Positions 1 through 9,204 of a stretch of 64,000 bases of DNA are shown here, piece by piece (the stretch's first letter is position 1; every line of letters starts with the position of its first letter). The notes under the pieces are model-generated. The model was given only the letters and a program-made list of their open reading frames with translations. It ran no database searches and had not been told where the DNA came from. The stretch comes from Rhodoplanes sp. Z2-YC6860 (GTDB lineage: Bacteria > Pseudomonadota > Alphaproteobacteria > Rhizobiales > Xanthobacteraceae). Location of the stretch: contig NZ_CP007440.1 of the NCBI RefSeq assembly GCF_001579845.1, positions 5,168,029 to 5,232,028 on the forward strand, given 5' to 3'. Both the position numbers and the translations under genes were made by a program.

Positions 1-1017
1 GACGCCTGGGTGGTGGCCTCTTCGCTCGTCACTCACACCGAGCGGCTGCGCTTTCTGGTGGCGCTGCGGCCGGGATCGATCGTGCCGGCGGAATCCGCGC
101 GGCAGGCTTCCGCCTTCGACCGCTTGAGCGACGGCCGGCTCCTGCTCAACGTCGTGACCGGCGGTGTCGCCGGCGACATGCACGGCGACGGCAACTTCCT
201 CGATCACGATCAGCGCTATGCCCAGACCGCCGAATTTCTCCACATCTGGCGCCGCCTGATGCAGGGCGAGCGGGTGGATTTCTCGGGCAAGCATTTCAGC
301 GCCCGCGAGGGGCGGCTGCACTTTCCACCGGTGCAGGAGCCCTACCCGCCGCTCTATTTTGGCGGCGCGTCACCGGTCGGTCGCGACGTCGCGGCCGAAC
401 AGTGCGACGTGTACCTCACCTGGGGCGAGCCGCCGGCGCAGGTCGCCGAGAGCATCGCCGACGTCATGCGGCGCGCCGCAGCCCGCGGCCGCACCATGCG
501 CTTCGGCATCCGCCTGCACTTCATCGTTCGCGAAACCGATGAGAAGGCCTGGGCCGCCGCCGACGAACTGATCGCAAAAATTCCCGACGATATGATTGCG
601 GCGGCGCAAGCCAAATTCAAAGTCGCCGATTCCGTCGGCCAGCGCAGGATGCAGGCGCTGCATGGCGGCAACCGCAGCAAACTCGAAATCAGCCCCAATC
701 TCTGGGCCGGCATCGGCCTTGTGCGGTCGGGCTCGGCGACCGCGTTGGTCGGTTCGCCGCAAACCGTCGCAGCACGCTTGAAGGAATATCAAAGCCTCGG
801 CATCGACACGGTGATCGGCTCCGGCTATCCGCACCTGGAGGAAGCCTATCGCGTGGCGGAGATGCTGTTTCCGTTGCTGCCGATCGCATCATCCGCGTCG
901 GGCCGCGCAGAACTCCGTCCATCGGCGTATGGCGGCCGGGGCATGGCCGTGCTCACGCCCGAAGACATCGCACGCGCCAAGGAAAAGCAGCCTCTCCCCG
1001 CACAAGCGGGATCGTAG
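1..1017 (+). CDS. ssuD: FMN-dependent alkanesulfonate monooxygenase, 5'-truncated by the window edge
   Basis: This is a luciferase-like (LLM class) flavin-dependent monooxygenase, closest by eye to SsuD. SsuD uses FMNH2 and O2 to cleave the C-S bond of alkanesulfonates and release sulfite for sulfur assimilation. The frame is open from base 1, so the true start lies upstream and roughly 50 N-terminal residues are missing. Family signatures visible are the LRPG segment, [18 protein letters not shown], and the FGGASP strand near the middle of the TIM barrel. The C-terminal tail runs past the barrel to a TAG stop at 1015-1017. It converges on mltG, with 18 bp between the two stops. The partner ssuE and ssuABC genes are not in the window, so the substrate is inferred from family only. 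Confidence 0.85.
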   Translation, partial: DAWVVASSLVTHTERLRFLVALRPGSIVPAESARQASAFDRLSDGRLLLNVVTGGVAGDMHGDGNFLDHDQRYAQTAEFLHIWRRLMQGERVDFSGKHFSAREGRLHFPPVQEPYPPLYFGGASPVGRDVAAEQCDVYLTWGEPPAQVAESIADVMRRAAARGRTMRFGIRLHFIVRETDEKAWAAADELIAKIPDDMIAAAQAKFKVADSVGQRRMQALHGGNRSKLEISPNLWAGIGLVRSGSATALVGSPQTVAARLKEYQSLGIDTVIGSGYPHLEEAYRVAEMLFPLLPIASSASGRAELRPSAYGGRGMAVLTPEDIARAKEKQPLPAQAGS

Positions 1018-1035
1018 CCCTCTTCCGGAGATGCC

Positions 1036-2760
1036 TCACCGCGTGCGCGTTGCAGGAGCCGCCGGCGCTGCGGCGGCCGGCTGCGCTGCCGCACCCGCCG
1101 CCGTGCCTCTGGCTTGCTGCTCCAGCGCGCGCAGCCGCTGCACGTTCTTCTGGTGCTGGTCGTAGGTGTCGGCGAAGGCATGCCCGCCGGTACCGTCGGC
1201 GACGAAATACAATTCCTTGGTCCGCGCCGGATTGGCCGCGGCTTCGAGCGAGGCGCGCCCCGGATTGGCGATCGGACCGGGCGGCAGGCCCTCGATCGCA
1301 TAAGTATTGTAGGGCGTGGGCTGCTCGATCTCGCTCTTCATGATCGGGCGGCCGAGCGAGCCTTTGCCGCCGACCAGGCCGTAGATGATGGTCGGATCGG
1401 ATTGCAGCTTCATCTTCTGCCGCAGCCGGTTGACGAACACCGCGGCGACGCGCGTGCGCTCCTCGGTCTTGCCGGTTTCCTTCTCGACGATCGAGGCGAG
1501 CGTGACGAGCTGCTCCGGCGTCTTGATCGGCAGGTCGGGGCTTCGCCGCTCCCAGACCTCCTGGAGCACGCGGCGGTGATCCGCCTGCATGCGCTTGATC
1601 ATCTGCTCGCGCGTGGTGCCGCGGGTGAAGCGGTAGGTCTCGGGCAACAGCGTGCCCTCGCGCGGCACGTCGCGAATGTTGCCGGCGAGCACGTCGTTCT
1701 CGGAGAGCCGCTGCACGATCTGGTCGGAGGTGAGCCCCTCCGCGATCGTGAGGGCGTGCTGCACCACCTTGCCCTCGACGATGGTGTCGACCACGTCCTT
1801 GAGGCTCGCGCCTTTGACGAATTTGTACTCGCCGTATTTCAGCTCGTGCTGCGACTTCACGATCATGGCGCCCGCGATGAACAGCAAGGGCTGATCGATG
1901 ACGCCCTCGCGCGCCAGGAGGTCCGCGGTGTCGCGGATGCCGCCGCGCGGGACGTTGACGATGTGATCTTCGGTCGACGGTCCCGGCTCCTCGAAACGCT
2001 GCTTGCCGAGCACGAAGGCGCCACCGCCGCAGATCGCGATGATGAAGATCAGCGTCAGGAACAGATTGCCCACGATCACAAAAGGATTGCGGGTCCGTCT
2101 GGACGGCCGCATCAGCGACGGCATGGGCACGCTCTCCGGTTGCGCCGCGGCGCGCGGACTGCGCGCCGAAATCGGCCGGGGGTCGACGACCGGCACGCCA
2201 TCGAGCGGTGTCGCCACCAGCGCAGGATAAGGGTCGTCCGCGTCTGTTGTCGCGCGGCCATTTTGCGGCGGTGGAACCGGAGGTGGCGGCGGCTGAATTG
2301 CAGGTTGCGGCGCGGATTGTGGCGGAGGCTGCGGCGCCACAGATTGGGCGGCCGGCGGCTGCGATGGCCGGCGTTTCGGGGGTTGTTGCTGCGTGGCGGC
2401 GGGCGCCGGCGCCCGAGCGCCTGGGCGTGGCGGCGGTGCCGCGGCCGCACGCGATGGCCGCTGCGCGCCAGCCGGTTGCGAGCTTGAGGGCCTTGCTTGT
2501 GTGGGGGCCTGGGCCGGCGGTCCGGCGCGACCGTTCCGTGCCGGCGTGGCGGGTGCCGGCTCAGCCTGCGGCTGAGGCCGCCGTTTCGGCAGAGCCGTGG
2601 CCGGCGTCGGACGCGGTTGGGATTGCGGCCGGGCGGCTTGTTGCTGCGGCGGACGCGCCTGCGCGCCGGGTGCGGCCGAACGCTGCGGCGGCTGGCCGGA
2701 CGCGGGCGACGGCGGACGTCGTCCACCATTACCGCCGGGCGGCTGATTGGGCGTGTTCAA
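1036..2760 (-). CDS. mltG: Endolytic murein transglycosylase MltG with a long Pro/Ala/Gln-rich N-terminus
   Basis: MltG (YceG family) cleaves nascent peptidoglycan strands in the periplasm and terminates glycan chains. The protein is 574 residues. Residues 1-215 are a low-complexity Pro/Ala/Gln/Arg region, about 226-251 form a single transmembrane anchor, and the catalytic YceG domain follows. The domain contains ASIVEKETG with the family catalytic Glu, DPTIIYGL, and the terminal FVADGTGGHAF motif. The start is TTG, preceded by GGGGGAG five bases upstream. An ATG 18 bases upstream is out of frame and soon stops. Internal Met213 or Met217 are alternative starts giving a conventional length, but the RPISARSPRAA stretch before them looks conserved in rhizobial relatives. 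The gene lies downstream of fabF in the same orientation, which is the usual rhizobial order. Confidence 0.9.
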   Translation of the reverse strand: MNTPNQPPGGNGGRRPPSPASGQPPQRSAAPGAQARPPQQQAARPQSQPRPTPATALPKRRPQPQAEPAPATPARNGRAGPPAQAPTQARPSSSQPAGAQRPSRAAAAPPPRPGARAPAPAATQQQPPKRRPSQPPAAQSVAPQPPPQSAPQPAIQPPPPPVPPPQNGRATTDADDPYPALVATPLDGVPVVDPRPISARSPRAAAQPESVPMPSLMRPSRRTRNPFVIVGNLFLTLIFIIAICGGGAFVLGKQRFEEPGPSTEDHIVNVPRGGIRDTADLLAREGVIDQPLLFIAGAMIVKSQHELKYGEYKFVKGASLKDVVDTIVEGKVVQHALTIAEGLTSDQIVQRLSENDVLAGNIRDVPREGTLLPETYRFTRGTTREQMIKRMQADHRRVLQEVWERRSPDLPIKTPEQLVTLASIVEKETGKTEERTRVAAVFVNRLRQKMKLQSDPTIIYGLVGGKGSLGRPIMKSEIEQPTPYNTYAIEGLPPGPIANPGRASLEAAANPARTKELYFVADGTGGHAFADTYDQHQKNVQRLRALEQQARGTAAGAAAQPAAAAPAAPATRTR

Positions 2761-2882
2761 CGCCGCTCCCCCGAATTCATGCCTGACGGGCCCCCATTCG
2801 CCGAAGTTCCGACGCCATCCGGCAGAGCCGGCTGCGGGCGCGCGGCCCCAAAATCCGCATGCATGTTTACAAATTTTCTTCT

Positions 2883-2908
2883 GCGTTGCCCACTATTTGT
2901 CGCAACGC
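2883..2908. repeat. Perfect 7-bp inverted repeat in the fabF-mltG gap
   Basis: GCGTTGC at 2883-2889 and GCAACGC at 2902-2908 are perfect reverse complements separated by 12 AT-richer bases. The repeat lies upstream of mltG. It could be an operator or an RNA hairpin; nothing in the sequence decides between these. Confidence 0.35.
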
Positions 2909-2965
2909 ATCCACGCCGGTTCAAATCAACACGCAAACCAAATGTGGCGAAAACTTGGTCAACCC

Positions 2966-2985
2966 CTGCGGCGCTTCCGCCGCAG
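2966..2985 (-). terminator. Stem-loop just downstream of fabF
   Basis: CTGCGGCG and CGCCGCAG form a perfect 8-bp stem around a four-base loop (GAAG on the fabF transcript). It begins 16 bases past the fabF stop codon. There is no T-run, so it may be a Rho-assisted terminator or an mRNA-stabilising hairpin and not a textbook intrinsic terminator. Confidence 0.5.
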
Positions 2986-3001
2986 TCCGAAATACCGCTC
3001 G

Positions 3002-4273
3002 CTATGCAGCGCGACGGAAGATCAGCGAGGCGTTGGTTCCACCGAACCCGAACGAATTGGACAAGACGACATCAATGTCGCGCTTGCGCGCCTTGTGCGG
3101 CACGAGATCGATCGGCGTCTCGACCGACGGATTGTCGAGGTTGAGCGTCGGCGGCGCGATGCCGTCACGCATCGCAAGCACCGAATAGATCGCCTCGACG
3201 GCACCGGCCGCGCCAAGCAGATGTCCGATCGCCGACTTGGTCGATGACATCGAGATGCGGCTGGCTGCATTGCCGACCACGCGCTCGACCGCGCCGAGCT
3301 CGATCTCGTCGCCGAGCGGCGTCGAGGTGCCATGCGCGTTGATGTAGTCGATGTCGCTCGGCTGGATGCCGGCACGCTTGATCGCTGCCTTCATGCAGCG
3401 ATAGGCGCCATCGCCGTCCGAGGTCGGCGCGGTGATGTGAAAGGCATCGCCCGACATGCCGTAGCCGATCAGCTCGGCATAGATCTTGGCGCCGCGCGCC
3501 TTGGCGTGCTCGTACTCCTCGAGCACGACGCAGCCTGAGCCCTCGCCCATGACGAAGCCGTCGCGATCCTTGTCATAAGGCCGCGACGCCTTGGTCGGCT
3601 GGTCGTTGAAGCCGGTCGACAGCGCGCGCACGGCGGCGAAGCCCGCCATCGAGATCCGGTTGACCGGCGACTCGGTGCCGCCCGCCACCATGACGTCGGC
3701 ATCGCCGAGCGCGATCAGCCGTCCGGCGTCGCCGATTGCGTGCGAGCCGGTCGAACACGCGGTGACCACCGCATGGTTCGGACCCTTCAGGCCGTGCTCG
3801 ATCGAGACGTAGCCCGAGGCAAGATTGATGATGCGGCCGGGAATGAAGAACGGCGACACGCGGCGCGGCCCGCGCTCCTTCAGCGTGATCGCGGTCTCGG
3901 CGATGCCCTCGACGCCGCCGATGCCGGCACCGATCAAGACGCCGGTGTTGTATTGATCGTCCGCGGTCAGCGTCTTGGGATGCCAGCCCGCGTCGTCGAG
4001 CGCCTGCTTGGCCGCGCACATCGCGTAAACGATGAACTTGTCGACCTTGCGCTGCTCCTTCGGCTCCATCCACTGGTCGGCGTTGTAGGTGCCGCCCGTA
4101 CCGTCGCCGACGGGAATCACGCCGGCGATCTGGCAGGAGATGTCAGACACCTCGAAGGTGTCGATCTTGCGCGCGCCGCTTTCGCCCGCAATCAACCGCG
4201 ACCAGTTGTGTTCAACGCCGCAGCCGAGCGGCGTCACCATTCCCAGACCGGTGACGACAACGCGCCTCATCAT
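3002..4273 (-). CDS. fabF: 3-oxoacyl-[acyl-carrier-protein] synthase II (KAS II)
   Basis: FabF condenses malonyl-ACP with a growing acyl-ACP in the cytosolic type II fatty-acid elongation cycle. The 423-residue length is normal for the family. The catalytic triad is visible: Cys173 in VTACSTGSHAIGD, a His in NAHGTSTPLGD near residue 312, and a His in the SAIGHLLGAAGAVE segment. The C-terminal SFGFGGTNAS loop is also present. Two consecutive ATG codons open the frame, so the first or second Met could be used. It follows acpP on the same strand after 197 bp and precedes mltG. This is the standard alphaproteobacterial order, which supports co-expression with the other fab genes. Confidence 0.97.
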   Translation of the reverse strand: MMRRVVVTGLGMVTPLGCGVEHNWSRLIAGESGARKIDTFEVSDISCQIAGVIPVGDGTGGTYNADQWMEPKEQRKVDKFIVYAMCAAKQALDDAGWHPKTLTADDQYNTGVLIGAGIGGVEGIAETAITLKERGPRRVSPFFIPGRIINLASGYVSIEHGLKGPNHAVVTACSTGSHAIGDAGRLIALGDADVMVAGGTESPVNRISMAGFAAVRALSTGFNDQPTKASRPYDKDRDGFVMGEGSGCVVLEEYEHAKARGAKIYAELIGYGMSGDAFHITAPTSDGDGAYRCMKAAIKRAGIQPSDIDYINAHGTSTPLGDEIELGAVERVVGNAASRISMSSTKSAIGHLLGAAGAVEAIYSVLAMRDGIAPPTLNLDNPSVETPIDLVPHKARKRDIDVVLSNSFGFGGTNASLIFRRAA

Positions 4274-4470
4274 CCTTTATCGAACCTCTTGGTTTGTCGT
4301 GGCGTCGCACAAATCGGTCTGCCACAGACGCAGGACCCGGCCGCTTGCGCGCCGGGCCCATCGTATCCCTCAAGCCGGGGAATTACCCGTCCGCCTCGGC
4401 ACCGCTCGGAACGGCGATCCACAGGCACCCGGACGTCAGCTGCGTGCCCGGCACGCAACTGCGTTTCCAA

Positions 4471-4710
4471 TCAACTCTTGGCGTTCTTCTCGAGAAACTT
4501 TACGGCATCGCCGACCGTCAAAATGGTTTCCGCAGCATCGTCCGGAATTTCACAGCCGAACTCTTCTTCGAAAGCCATCACAAGTTCGACCGTATCGAGA
4601 CTGTCAGCCCCAAGATCATCAATGAAGCTCGCGCCTTCGACCACCTTGTCGGGCTCGACACCCAGGTGCTCCACGACAATCTTCTTCACCCGCTCGCCGA
4701 TATCACTCAT
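4471..4710 (-). CDS. acpP: Acyl carrier protein
   Basis: AcpP is the small acidic carrier on which fatty acids are built. Phosphopantetheine is attached to Ser37 in the motif [12 protein letters not shown]. The 79-residue length and net acidic composition match housekeeping AcpP. It sits between fabG and fabF on the minus strand. The roughly 225-bp gap on its fabG side is much larger than elsewhere in this block, suggesting that acpP has its own promoter, which would fit its usual very high expression. No convincing -35/-10 pair was identified by eye. Confidence 0.98.
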   Translation of the reverse strand: MSDIGERVKKIVVEHLGVEPDKVVEGASFIDDLGADSLDTVELVMAFEEEFGCEIPDDAAETILTVGDAVKFLEKNAKS

Positions 4711-4935
4711 CGTCTGAACCTCTAGTTCGTTTTGCAGTGGGCTCGATCAACGATCCCGGTCAATGCGGCGCAAGCTTTTTGCCATCTAGACGGGGGGACT
4801 TCCACACGGCCGCGAGCGGACCGCTCAATCGCCCTCGCCTATCAGGACTTCCCCGCCAGGCCTTGGCTCGGTTAACACACTTCCAAAGGCTTGGAAAGCC
4901 AAGGGGCCGTTGCGTGGGGATTGCTTTTTTGCCCA

Positions 4936-5670
4936 TTAGATCATTGCCATACCGCCGTTGACGTGCAGGGTCTGTCCGGTCACGTAGGCGGCTTCATCGG
5001 AAGCAAGATAAACCACCGCGGCCGCAACATCCGTTCCCGCACCGAGTCGACCGGCCGGAACCATGGTGAGGATCGCTTCGCGCTGCTTGTCGTTGAGCTT
5101 GTCGGTCATCGGCGTCGCGATGAAGCCCGGTGCGACGCAATTCGCGGTGACACCGCGCTTGGCGTATTCCTTGCCGATCGACTTGAACATGCCGATCATG
5201 CCGGCCTTGGTCGCGGTGTAATTGGCCTGGCCCGGATTGCCGGTGACGCCGACCACCGAGGTGATGCCGATGATGCGGCCGAAGCGGCGGCGCATCATCG
5301 CCTTCACGGAGGCGCGCGCCAGACGGAACGTGGCCGTGAGGTTGACGGCGAGAACCTGGTCCCAGTCCTCGTCCTTCAGCGCAACGAACAGGTTGTCCTT
5401 GGTGATACCGGCATTGGCCACCAGGATATCGACCTGGCCCAACGCCTTCTCGGCATCGGGCACCAGGGCTTCCACAGAATCCTTGTTGGTCAGATCGCAA
5501 GGCAGCACCGGCGCGCCGCCAAGATCGGCCGCGATCTTTTCCAACGCCTCGCGCCGCGTGCCGGACACCGCGACCTTGGCGCCCTGCTGATGCAGCGCGC
5601 GCGCGATGTCGCCGCCGATGCCGCCGGTCGCACCGGTCACGAGCGCCGTCTTGCCGGTCAGGTTGAACAT
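4936..5670 (-). CDS. fabG: 3-oxoacyl-[acyl-carrier-protein] reductase
   Basis: FabG is the NADPH-dependent reductase that converts 3-oxoacyl-ACP to 3-hydroxyacyl-ACP. It is a 244-residue classical short-chain dehydrogenase. The cofactor loop TGATGGIGG is at about 12-20, NAG at 86-88, and catalytic Ser138, Tyr151 and Lys155 lie in ITSVVGVTGNPGQANYTATK. The C-terminus contains the VNGGMAMI end typical of true FabG. The start is ATG at 5670, 38 bp after the fabD stop, so fabD and fabG are probably one transcript. Confidence 0.97.
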   Translation of the reverse strand: MFNLTGKTALVTGATGGIGGDIARALHQQGAKVAVSGTRREALEKIAADLGGAPVLPCDLTNKDSVEALVPDAEKALGQVDILVANAGITKDNLFVALKDEDWDQVLAVNLTATFRLARASVKAMMRRRFGRIIGITSVVGVTGNPGQANYTATKAGMIGMFKSIGKEYAKRGVTANCVAPGFIATPMTDKLNDKQREAILTMVPAGRLGAGTDVAAAVVYLASDEAAYVTGQTLHVNGGMAMI

Positions 5671-5708
5671 CGAAGCCTCCCGAGCCCTTAGAACTATTCG
5701 CGTAAATC

Positions 5709-6653
5709 TTATGAACGTTTGGCCTTGAAGGCGGCCACGTCATCCGGCGTGCCGATCGGAGTGCCGGTCGCACCGTCGGCGATGCGCTTGAGCAGCCCGG
5801 TCAGCACCTTGCCGGCGCCAAGCTCGTAGAATGTGGTGACGCCCTGCCCCGCCATGTAGGCCGCACACTCGCGCCAGCGCACCGTGCCGGTGACCTGCTC
5901 GACCAGCCGCTTCACGATCTCCTTCGGATCGCTGATCGGCTGCGCCAGCACGTTCGCCACCACAGGCACCGCAGGCACCTTTATATTGGTCTTGCCGAGT
6001 GCTTCGGCCATCGCGTCGGCCGCGGGCTGCATCAGCGCGCAATGGAAGGGCGCGGACACCTGCAGCATCATCGCGCGCTTGGCGCCTTTCGCCTTGGCAA
6101 TCTCGACGGCGCGCTCGACTGCGGATTTGTTGCCCGACACGACCACCTGACCGCCGCCATTGTCGTTGGCGGCCTGGCAGACCTCACCCTGGGCGGCTTC
6201 GGCTGCGACCGCGCTCGCGGCCTCAAGCTCGAGACCGAGCAGAGCCGCCATCGCGCCAGTGCCAACCGGCACCGCCTTCTGCATCGCGCTGCCGCGGATG
6301 CGCAAAAGCTTGGCAGCGTCCGTGATGCTGAACGCGCCGGCCGCGGCCAGCGCCGAGTATTCGCCGAGCGAATGCCCGGCGACGAACTTGGCGTCGCGCT
6401 TGATGTCGACGCCGGCCTCGGCTTCCAGCACGCGCATCACCGCGACCGACACCGCCATCAGCGCCGGCTGGGCGTTCTCGGTGAGCGTCAGCTTGTCGGC
6501 CGGCCCGTCCCACATGGTTGCGGTAAGCTTTTCGCCGAGCGCCGCATCGACCTCGTCGAACACGGCGCGCGCGGGTGCAAAGGCCTCGGCCAATGCCTTG
6601 CCCATGCCAACCGCCTGGCTGCCCTGGCCCGGGAACACAAAGGCTGCCGTCAT
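5709..6653 (-). CDS. fabD: Malonyl-CoA:ACP transacylase
   Basis: FabD transfers malonyl from CoA to holo-ACP and supplies the extender unit for fatty-acid synthesis. The 314-residue protein begins with the FVFPGQGSQAVGMGK motif. It has the nucleophile elbow GHSLGEYSAL with Ser95, and a catalytic His in VSAPFHCALM near residue 204. It is the first gene of the fabD-fabG-acpP-fabF block on the minus strand. The 119-bp gap to the next gene upstream probably carries its promoter. Confidence 0.97.
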   Translation of the reverse strand: MTAAFVFPGQGSQAVGMGKALAEAFAPARAVFDEVDAALGEKLTATMWDGPADKLTLTENAQPALMAVSVAVMRVLEAEAGVDIKRDAKFVAGHSLGEYSALAAAGAFSITDAAKLLRIRGSAMQKAVPVGTGAMAALLGLELEAASAVAAEAAQGEVCQAANDNGGGQVVVSGNKSAVERAVEIAKAKGAKRAMMLQVSAPFHCALMQPAADAMAEALGKTNIKVPAVPVVANVLAQPISDPKEIVKRLVEQVTGTVRWRECAAYMAGQGVTTFYELGAGKVLTGLLKRIADGATGTPIGTPDDVAAFKAKRS

Positions 6654-6772
6654 CGCTTGATCCCTGCCTGATCATATTTCGCAAAATCGCGCCGGAAAGG
6701 CCCGATCTGGCAGGGCATGTCAAGTCTGTGACACGGCGGCGCAGCGCCGTTTGCGAGCCGGCGAACTTCCGC

Positions 6773-8230
6773 TTATCGCGCGCTCGCGGCGCCTGGCGCC
6801 GCCAAGGTCTTCACGAGGCGGTACAGAAACTCCTTGCTCCGATAGAGCTCTTTGACGCCCACGTGCTCGTTGACGCCATGTACCCCGCTGTTTGCGCCAT
6901 CGGTGAATAATCCTGAAACCCCATAGGACGGAATCCCAGCATTGCGGAGCCACCGGCTGTCCGTGTAACCGCCGGACATGGTGGGGATCACCGGAACTCC
7001 CGGCCACATCTCGCCCGTCAAAGTTTCGACCGCGCGCATCACGTCCGGATTGATCGGCGAGGCCGGACTCAGCACAGCGCGGCCTTTCGGGGCGACCTTA
7101 ACGTTGTCATCCGCGATGACGCGTTCGAGCGTACGCTGGACCTCGGCAACGTCCTGATCAGGCAAAATCCGACAGTTGACGGTGGCCCGGGCGGTTTGCG
7201 GAAGCGCGTTCTCGGCGTGCCCCGCATCCAGCAGCGTTGGAACGCACGTGGTCCGGATCACCGCATTGAATTCCGGACGCGTCGTAAGCGCCATCATGGC
7301 CGTGGCGTCGTTGGTTTGCCCGGCCAGCATCGCCTCAATGGCAGCCGCTGTCGGCTGCTTCTCGAAGGCGACCACGCGCTCGAAGAAGGCTCGGGTGATG
7401 GCATTCAGGTTTATGGGAAAGTCGAACTGGCTGAGCCGATGCAACGCCTCGGCCAACCGGTAGATGCCGTTGTCGCGTCGCCCCGATGCACTATGACCGC
7501 CGCGGTCCGTCACCTCCATCACGTAGGTCTGATAAACCTTCTCGGCATGCTGGATCGACAGTCGGGCCGGCTTGCCGTCGCGCATCGCGCCGCTCCCGCC
7601 TTCGTTGATCGCAAGCTCGGCATCGATCAGGGCGCGATGATGGTCGAGCAGGTAATGCGCCCCGTCATGCGGCGAGTCGGAAAGCTCTTCGTCGGTGGTG
7701 AGCGCCAGGATGATGTCGCGATCCGGCTTGAATCCCTCCTGGCGATATTCGAGCAGGTTGGCGACGAAGATCGAGGCCATTGCTTTGTCATCGATGCTGC
7801 CGCGGGCACGAAATTGACCGTCGATCTCCTGCAGCTTGAACGGATCGAAACTCCAGTCCTCACGCTTGGCCTCGACCACGTCGAGGTGGGCGATCAGCAG
7901 GATCGGTTTGCGCGCGCCGGTGCCACGCAGGCGGGCGACCAGGTTGCCTTTGCGCGGCCCGGACGAGATGACCTGGATGTCTGCGGCCGGGAAACCGCCG
8001 GCCTTGAGACGTGCTGCCATAGCCTCCGCGGCCCGCAGGGTGTCGCCCGTTGAATCGGTCGTATTGATCTCGACAAGTTCCTGGTAGATGTCGCGGAAGG
8101 TTTGCCGGTCCGCTGCGGTCTCCGCCCCGAGCGGGGCCATCAGCAACAGCATGATCGCTAGTGGCCAAACAAACAGACCGGCGCCGTCCGATGCTCCCTG
8201 CAGGAACCGACGACGAGCAGGTTTCATCAT
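6773..8230 (-). CDS. Secreted M20-family metallo-peptidase/carboxypeptidase-like hydrolase
   Basis: This 485-residue protein belongs to the M20/M25/M40 metallohydrolases, which remove amino acids or acyl groups from peptides or amides using two zinc ions. Metal-site motifs are visible: LLIAHLDVV, GSIDDKAM, the TTDEELS catalytic pair, and a late GVHGVNEHV segment that supplies a His ligand. The N-terminus has a twin-arginine-like RRRFLQ followed by a hydrophobic stretch and an A-E-T boundary, so export is likely. The dimerisation (lid) domain is interpretable around HSASGRRDNGIY. The substrate is unknown. It is upstream of fabD in the same orientation but separated by 119 bp, so co-transcription is uncertain. 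Confidence 0.88.
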   Translation of the reverse strand: MMKPARRRFLQGASDGAGLFVWPLAIMLLLMAPLGAETAADRQTFRDIYQELVEINTTDSTGDTLRAAEAMAARLKAGGFPAADIQVISSGPRKGNLVARLRGTGARKPILLIAHLDVVEAKREDWSFDPFKLQEIDGQFRARGSIDDKAMASIFVANLLEYRQEGFKPDRDIILALTTDEELSDSPHDGAHYLLDHHRALIDAELAINEGGSGAMRDGKPARLSIQHAEKVYQTYVMEVTDRGGHSASGRRDNGIYRLAEALHRLSQFDFPINLNAITRAFFERVVAFEKQPTAAAIEAMLAGQTNDATAMMALTTRPEFNAVIRTTCVPTLLDAGHAENALPQTARATVNCRILPDQDVAEVQRTLERVIADDNVKVAPKGRAVLSPASPINPDVMRAVETLTGEMWPGVPVIPTMSGGYTDSRWLRNAGIPSYGVSGLFTDGANSGVHGVNEHVGVKELYRSKEFLYRLVKTLAAPGAASAR

Positions 8231-8287
8231 GGGCAGGCCCCAAGGTTGGCACCGGTGCGCGTGAATGCTCCAAGCGCTATACGCGCG

Positions 8288-8823
8288 CTACTTCATGCCG
8301 ACCAGCGTCGGGTCCGCAAACCACGACTGCGCCGACACAAGCGCTGCCGGATCGGAATGAGCCCGATGGTGTCGAACTTGGCTTTGTGGTCCGCATCTCA
8401 ATAGCCATCGTAGCGCGACAACTCCGCGAGCTAGCGCGGCACGATGCGCGTGAGCTCGAACGGTCCTGTGCCGGCTGGCGGGAACAACGCAACATTGCTC
8501 CAGTCGCAACCGCCTTTCCCGAACGAAGGGCACGACGTGAACAGGATGTAGACCGCCACATAGGGGACGTAGAACGCGGCCTCCTTGGTGACAATCGCAA
8601 CGGTGGCGACGTCGATCTTGCGGTATGACGCCAGCACCAGCACGCGGGCGCGCGTCATGCCGCGGCGGACGGCTCGCACTGCGGGCTGTCGTCTTGAAGT
8701 TGCGGTGGCGGTCGGAATATCGGTCGCCGTCATGGCGATGCGCAACACGCCCTCGGCTTTCGCTTGGCTCTCTGCCAGTATCGCACCCGTCAAAGCCAGT
8801 GCGAAAAGCTGAGCGTTCCTCAT
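8288..8823 (-). pseudogene. Decayed peptide/nickel ABC-transporter substrate-binding protein (SBP_bac_5 family)
   Basis: The minus strand begins with a signal peptide (MRNAQLFALALTGAI...) and the family-like GVLRIAMTATDIP. It then loses most of the N-terminal lobe and resumes with AAFYVPYVAVYILF and GTGPFELTRIVPR. Immediately afterwards the same frame reads an amber stop, LAELSRYDGY, an opal stop, and DADHKAKFDTIGLIPI. This is recognisably the region that in intact receptors reads like VPNPDYWDKARIPKLDKLVLIPI. A frameshift and a large deletion then lead to the C-terminal VSAQSWFADPTLVGMK. An intact member has about 500 residues, so roughly two thirds are gone. The identification is from memory of the family and was not searched. 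No intact transporter genes flank it. Confidence 0.75.
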
Positions 8824-9204
8824 CGCCTTCCTCTCTGATCGCGCATGAAGTTCCGGCGTTTTCAGAGCAAGACAGGGGCCAGGGCAGAGCCTTTAGGCCA
8901 TATGCCGCGATCGTCGAACGGCTGAAATCCTTTTAGAATCAATCCATTGGCCGCCGATTTGCAGGCGGAATCGGAAAGCCCGCCCCGGCCGCCCGGCGCT
9001 TGCGTTTCGGCCGAAAGCCCTTATAACCCCTGCATTCCGTCGATCGGCCGGGAGCTGAACGGACGGCTGCTTCCCTTTTCGCAAGAAGCGGCAGGGCCTT
9101 CTGGGCTCGTCGTCCCGTGTTCCCGCCTTCAGAGCGATCGAGCCTTCCCGAAGGGCTCGAAGGGCTTGGCGCCGAAAGAGGGACCAACAGAGGAAGGGCA
9201 TTTC
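8824..9204. other. 380-bp gap upstream of the ribosomal block
   Basis: No convincing gene is visible here. The stretch holds the decayed gene's upstream region, a plausible plus-strand promoter (9000-9027) and the rpsF leader. Near its end the leader contains GAGCC...GGCTC around TTCCCGAAG (about 9141-9158), a short hairpin with a CCG-containing loop. No other repeats are evident. Confidence 0.5.
9000..9027 (+). promoter_or_regulatory. Candidate sigma-70-type promoter of rpsF-rpsR
   Basis: TTGCGT at 9000-9005 and TATAAC at 9022-9027 are separated by 16 bp. This would start transcription near 9034, giving a leader of about 170 nt before the rpsF ATG. The match was picked by eye in GC-rich DNA, so it is only a candidate. 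Confidence 0.4.

Noticed and set aside
1114-2487. Long plus-strand frame of about 457 codons across mltG
   Set aside because: It is the complement of a strong gene in GC-rich DNA, with His/Arg/Asp-rich composition and no family features.
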